A DNA stretch of 64,000 nucleotides. Origin: Putridiphycobacter sp045107045. GTDB taxonomy: Bacteria > Bacteroidota > Bacteroidia > Flavobacteriales_D > Crocinitomicaceae. Numbering within the stretch: the stretch's first letter is position 1; each line of letters opens with the position of its first letter. Below the pieces are notes generated by a model that saw only the letters and a list, made by a program, of their open reading frames with translations, had not been told where the DNA came from and searched no databases. The DNA is taken from positions 33,736-97,735 of the forward strand of contig JBGCFR010000014.1 of assembly GCA_045107045.1 (NCBI GenBank), read 5' to 3'. Position numbers and translations under genes: made by a program. Below are positions 62,701-64,000 of the stretch, piece after piece.

Positions 62701-64000
62701 CCAAATACTGATGGAGTAGCTGGTCCAGATTATTTAGATATTGATGCTGACAATGATGGTATCCCAGATAATATTGAAGGTCAACCAACGGTAGGATATG
62801 TTGCTCCAAGTGGTAATGATACTGATATGGATGGTGTAGATGATTCATATGATGATGATAATGGAGGAACTGCCATTCTTCCCACAAATACTGATCTTGC
62901 AGATAACCCAGATTACATAGATTTAGATTCAGATAATGATGGGGAATCTGATTTATTAGAAGGGCATGATATTAATGGTAATGGAGTGATAGATGGTGCT
63001 GAATTATCACCATCAGGGACTGATGCAGATATGGATGGATTAGATGATGCATTTGATACTGTTCCACTATCAGCAGTTACGGCATATACTAATTCAGGAA
63101 ATGGTGCAGCAAGTCCACTAACAGATGGAGATCTAGCGGATGCAGATAATCCTAGCATAGGAGATTTAGATTATAGAGAATTCGATTCAGATGGAGACGG
63201 TGTTAATAATAATATTGATCCAGATGATGATAATGATGGGATCCTTGATGTCGACGAAGATGCTAACTTAGATGGAGATGGCAACCCTTTAACCAACCCA
63301 ACAGATGCAGATGGAGATGGTATTCCTGATTATTTAGATTTAGACTCAGATAATGATGGCATTCCAGATGTGACAGAAGCAGGAGGAGATGATCCAGATG
63401 GAGATGGTATAATTGGAACAGGCGTTCCAACTGATACAGATGGAGATGGTATTCCAGATTTAACAGATCCAGATGACAATACTACACCTGCACCAAATGA
63501 TGGCCCTGGTACAGTATTGCCAAATACAGATACAGATGGAGATGGATTGCCAGATTCACAAGATTTAGATTCAGATAATGATGGCACACCAGATATTACT
63601 GAAGCTGGAGGAGTAGATACCGATAATGATGGTTTAGTTGATAATCCAGCTGATATAGATAATGATGGTTTAGCAGATATAGTTGACCCAACTACACCAG
63701 TAACACCTGGTACACCACTACCTAATCCTGATACCGATAATGATGGAATTGATGATGTGGATGACTTAGATTCAGATAATGATGGTATTCCAGATGTAAC
63801 GGAAAATGGTGGATCAGACCCTGACAATGATGGTATTGTTGGAGATGCTAGTGTTCCAGCTGATAATTTAGATACAGATGGAGATGGAATTTTAGACCCA
63901 GTTGATTCAGAAGATAATACTACGCCAGCATCAGATCCAGGAACAGGTACAAGTTTACCAAATACAGATACTGATTTAGATGGTATTCCAAATGCGCAGG
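59758..64000 (+). CDS. Very large secreted thrombospondin-type-3 repeat protein (3' end outside window)
   Basis: The frame is open from ATG 59758 to the window edge, more than 1,400 codons, with no stop. A signal peptide follows a basic start (about residues 20-41, VLSFLLMVVLFSTNQLKAEG). Residues about 45-515 are beta-rich with no named domain. From about 520 come Ca-binding TSP3-type repeats (DNDNDGITDDLDVDDDNDGI), interrupted at about 705-900 by a non-repeat beta domain, and continuing to the edge with blocks such as DLDSDNDGIPDVTEAGG. Acidic Asp/Asn-rich repeats of this kind make long, calcium-stiffened stalks of surface adhesins. A T9SS sorting domain would be expected at the unseen C-terminus. 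Confidence 0.9.
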   Translation, partial: MENTLVIKCSKSMQSIFRAQKLVLSFLLMVVLFSTNQLKAEGTKEVMPTSANGVALYLGNSNSSGPFFASPTANRIRFNISDHTSENFYFGGNWYDRTSIVQRSDVYIRITNSSNATVYGPQLYATSGAGYIANYTQGAAGPNIAGSAPTGYTPLMFNPTADGDYFVEIYASSTGGASPNLGYAVGVFFDFTVANTAGIRYPGRISCQKWSFLCYNPATFAGDINYSFEGDYYAYTQDSSIVEMEFAAGFKPFGYELAMNYFGVSNVGNFTNDRKSIISPSGSPSLPSSYLTFLNLPDTLVYIPTRYAPAPVLSGEVYGCPGNYLIPYTLADAGDLAILLDLNGTPGYQSGTSDRVLEILGVSVGNGVATWDGLDGLGAVVSGGVSAGIQATLFKGRTNVPMYDAELNTNGFTVNALFPAIGSRKLYWDDSGLTNFGTCGASILTDNVTGTGVIDAILLGGLLGPQHAWDGTGASTIVPAPNSSDGSSTAITCDDFGNARTINTWFYSSDVSSSLITKVLPSCDNDNDGITDDLDVDDDNDGILDVSEHNGTDPLLDHDSDGVPNYLDPEFPGFIDSNMDGINDNFDLDLDGIINSFDFDADGDGCDDVLEAGYTDLSPVDGQVDGTGFNGDGSVSGSDGYGTINDINNNSVDDYLELVDTDFDGIEDACDDSLNDLDGDGVADVVDLDDDNDGIPDTEEIDCINGFIALNSQGYTLNSDFNSSSTSSGSIAALGEYSNVAAPTPTNFDFSYSVSGSAQWVDGVELKNNASLGPDGRYINVQPNNTDLPNGDVAVYEITFNNPINNLAFKIGGLDNSDGVKIEPFLGTTALSTNPSNIQNINIPAGSFSLIGNTVVSTNGGANAPSNSIGVNFPGTVDRILVTTGKTNGDANTITLQFYEFSYCLDLDSDLDGVPNSRDLDSDNDGIMDVVEAGGTDPDGDGIIGTGIITDTDGDGLSNITDTDDNTTVLPGDGPGTALAIPNTDGVAGPDYLDIDADNDGIPDNIEGQPTVGYVAPSGNDTDMDGVDDSYDDDNGGTAILPTNTDLADNPDYIDLDSDNDGESDLLEGHDINGNGVIDGAELSPSGTDADMDGLDDAFDTVPLSAVTAYTNSGNGAASPLTDGDLADADNPSIGDLDYREFDSDGDGVNNNIDPDDDNDGILDVDEDANLDGDGNPLTNPTDADGDGIPDYLDLDSDNDGIPDVTEAGGDDPDGDGIIGTGVPTDTDGDGIPDLTDPDDNTTPAPNDGPGTVLPNTDTDGDGLPDSQDLDSDNDGTPDITEAGGVDTDNDGLVDNPADIDNDGLADIVDPTTPVTPGTPLPNPDTDNDGIDDVDDLDSDNDGIPDVTENGGSDPDNDGIVGDASVPADNLDTDGDGILDPVDSEDNTTPASDPGTGTSLPNTDTDLDGIPNAQ
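61319..64000 (+). repeat. Array of TSP3-like Asp/Asn-rich coding repeats
   Basis: Within the 59758 gene, repeats of the type gat-tta-gat-tca-gat-aat-gat-ggc recur at 61319-61866 and from about 62466 to the window edge. They are in frame, imperfect and of variable length. The region 61870-62460 between them encodes a non-repeat domain. Confidence 0.85.

Noticed and set aside
60798..63827. Several reverse-strand open frames rich in Ser, Pro and Val opposite the TSP3 gene
   Set aside because: They are the complement of the repetitive Asp codons of the forward gene (gat read backwards gives atc/tca), have no signal or start context, and lie entirely inside a convincing forward frame.
61319..64000. 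Regularly repeated DNA that could suggest a CRISPR array or satellite
   Set aside because: The repeats are in frame, imperfect, encode acidic Ca-binding motifs and have no constant-length spacers or cas genes nearby.

Overview
The window reads as chromosomal DNA of a member of the Bacteroidota, most likely a marine-type flavobacterium. The evidence is low GC, TonB receptor/DUF4249 pairs, a FecI/FecR/receptor operon, type IX secretion (T9SS) genes (PorW/SprE, PorP/SprF), T9SS cargo with type A and type B sorting domains, LytS/LytTR signalling, and promoters of the TTTG-N19-21-TAnnTTTG type. I cannot fix the genus. I saw no transposase, phage gene, CRISPR array, rRNA or tRNA. No stretch longer than about 300 bases lacks a gene; the largest gap is about 265 bases (5742-6007).

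Layout. 1-1223: 3' end of a LytS-type histidine kinase and its LytTR regulator. 1378-5741: reverse-strand genes for a membrane protein, a VOC protein, a secreted MORN-like protein, and an ECF sigma factor overlapping a 4-TM protein. 6008-11205: two tandem 852-residue secreted LRR proteins. 11324-16236: an exported WD40-caspase protein coupled to a probable envelope protein. 16322-19588: TonB receptor plus DUF4249 lipoprotein, ending in a strong terminator. 19643-22441 (reverse): YdcF-like protein, beta-barrel protein and two LVIVD-repeat lipoproteins. 22559-27392 (reverse): sigma, FecR, STN-type receptor and DUF4249 lipoprotein in one operon. 27419-34812 (reverse): DUF2891 protein and a SpoIIM/DUF4129/DUF4350/MoxR/DUF58 membrane-AAA cluster. 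34853-41991 (reverse): a signalling operon made of a YfiR-like protein, a TPR protein, a HAMP-SpoIIE phosphatase and a 1289-residue propeller/adenylate cyclase/HD protein.

42052-59678 is mostly housekeeping (ferritin, RNase R, Pth, L25, PRPP synthetase, aminopeptidase P, Mn-type SOD, RecJ). It is interleaved with T9SS genes: a CotH-type type B cargo with its PorP/SprF partner, and PorW/SprE. From 59758 a very large secreted thrombospondin-type-3 repeat protein runs off the right edge; its sorting domain is not visible.

The genes share an outer-surface theme: secretion machinery and its cargo, two nutrient receptor systems (one with its own sigma/anti-sigma switch), and envelope-sensing signalling. 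The best candidates for undescribed biology are the YfiR-TPR-SpoIIE-cyclase/HD operon, the exported WD40-caspase with its coupled envelope protein, and the tandem LRR proteins, which carry a YopM/IpaH-like repeat on a T9SS export chassis.
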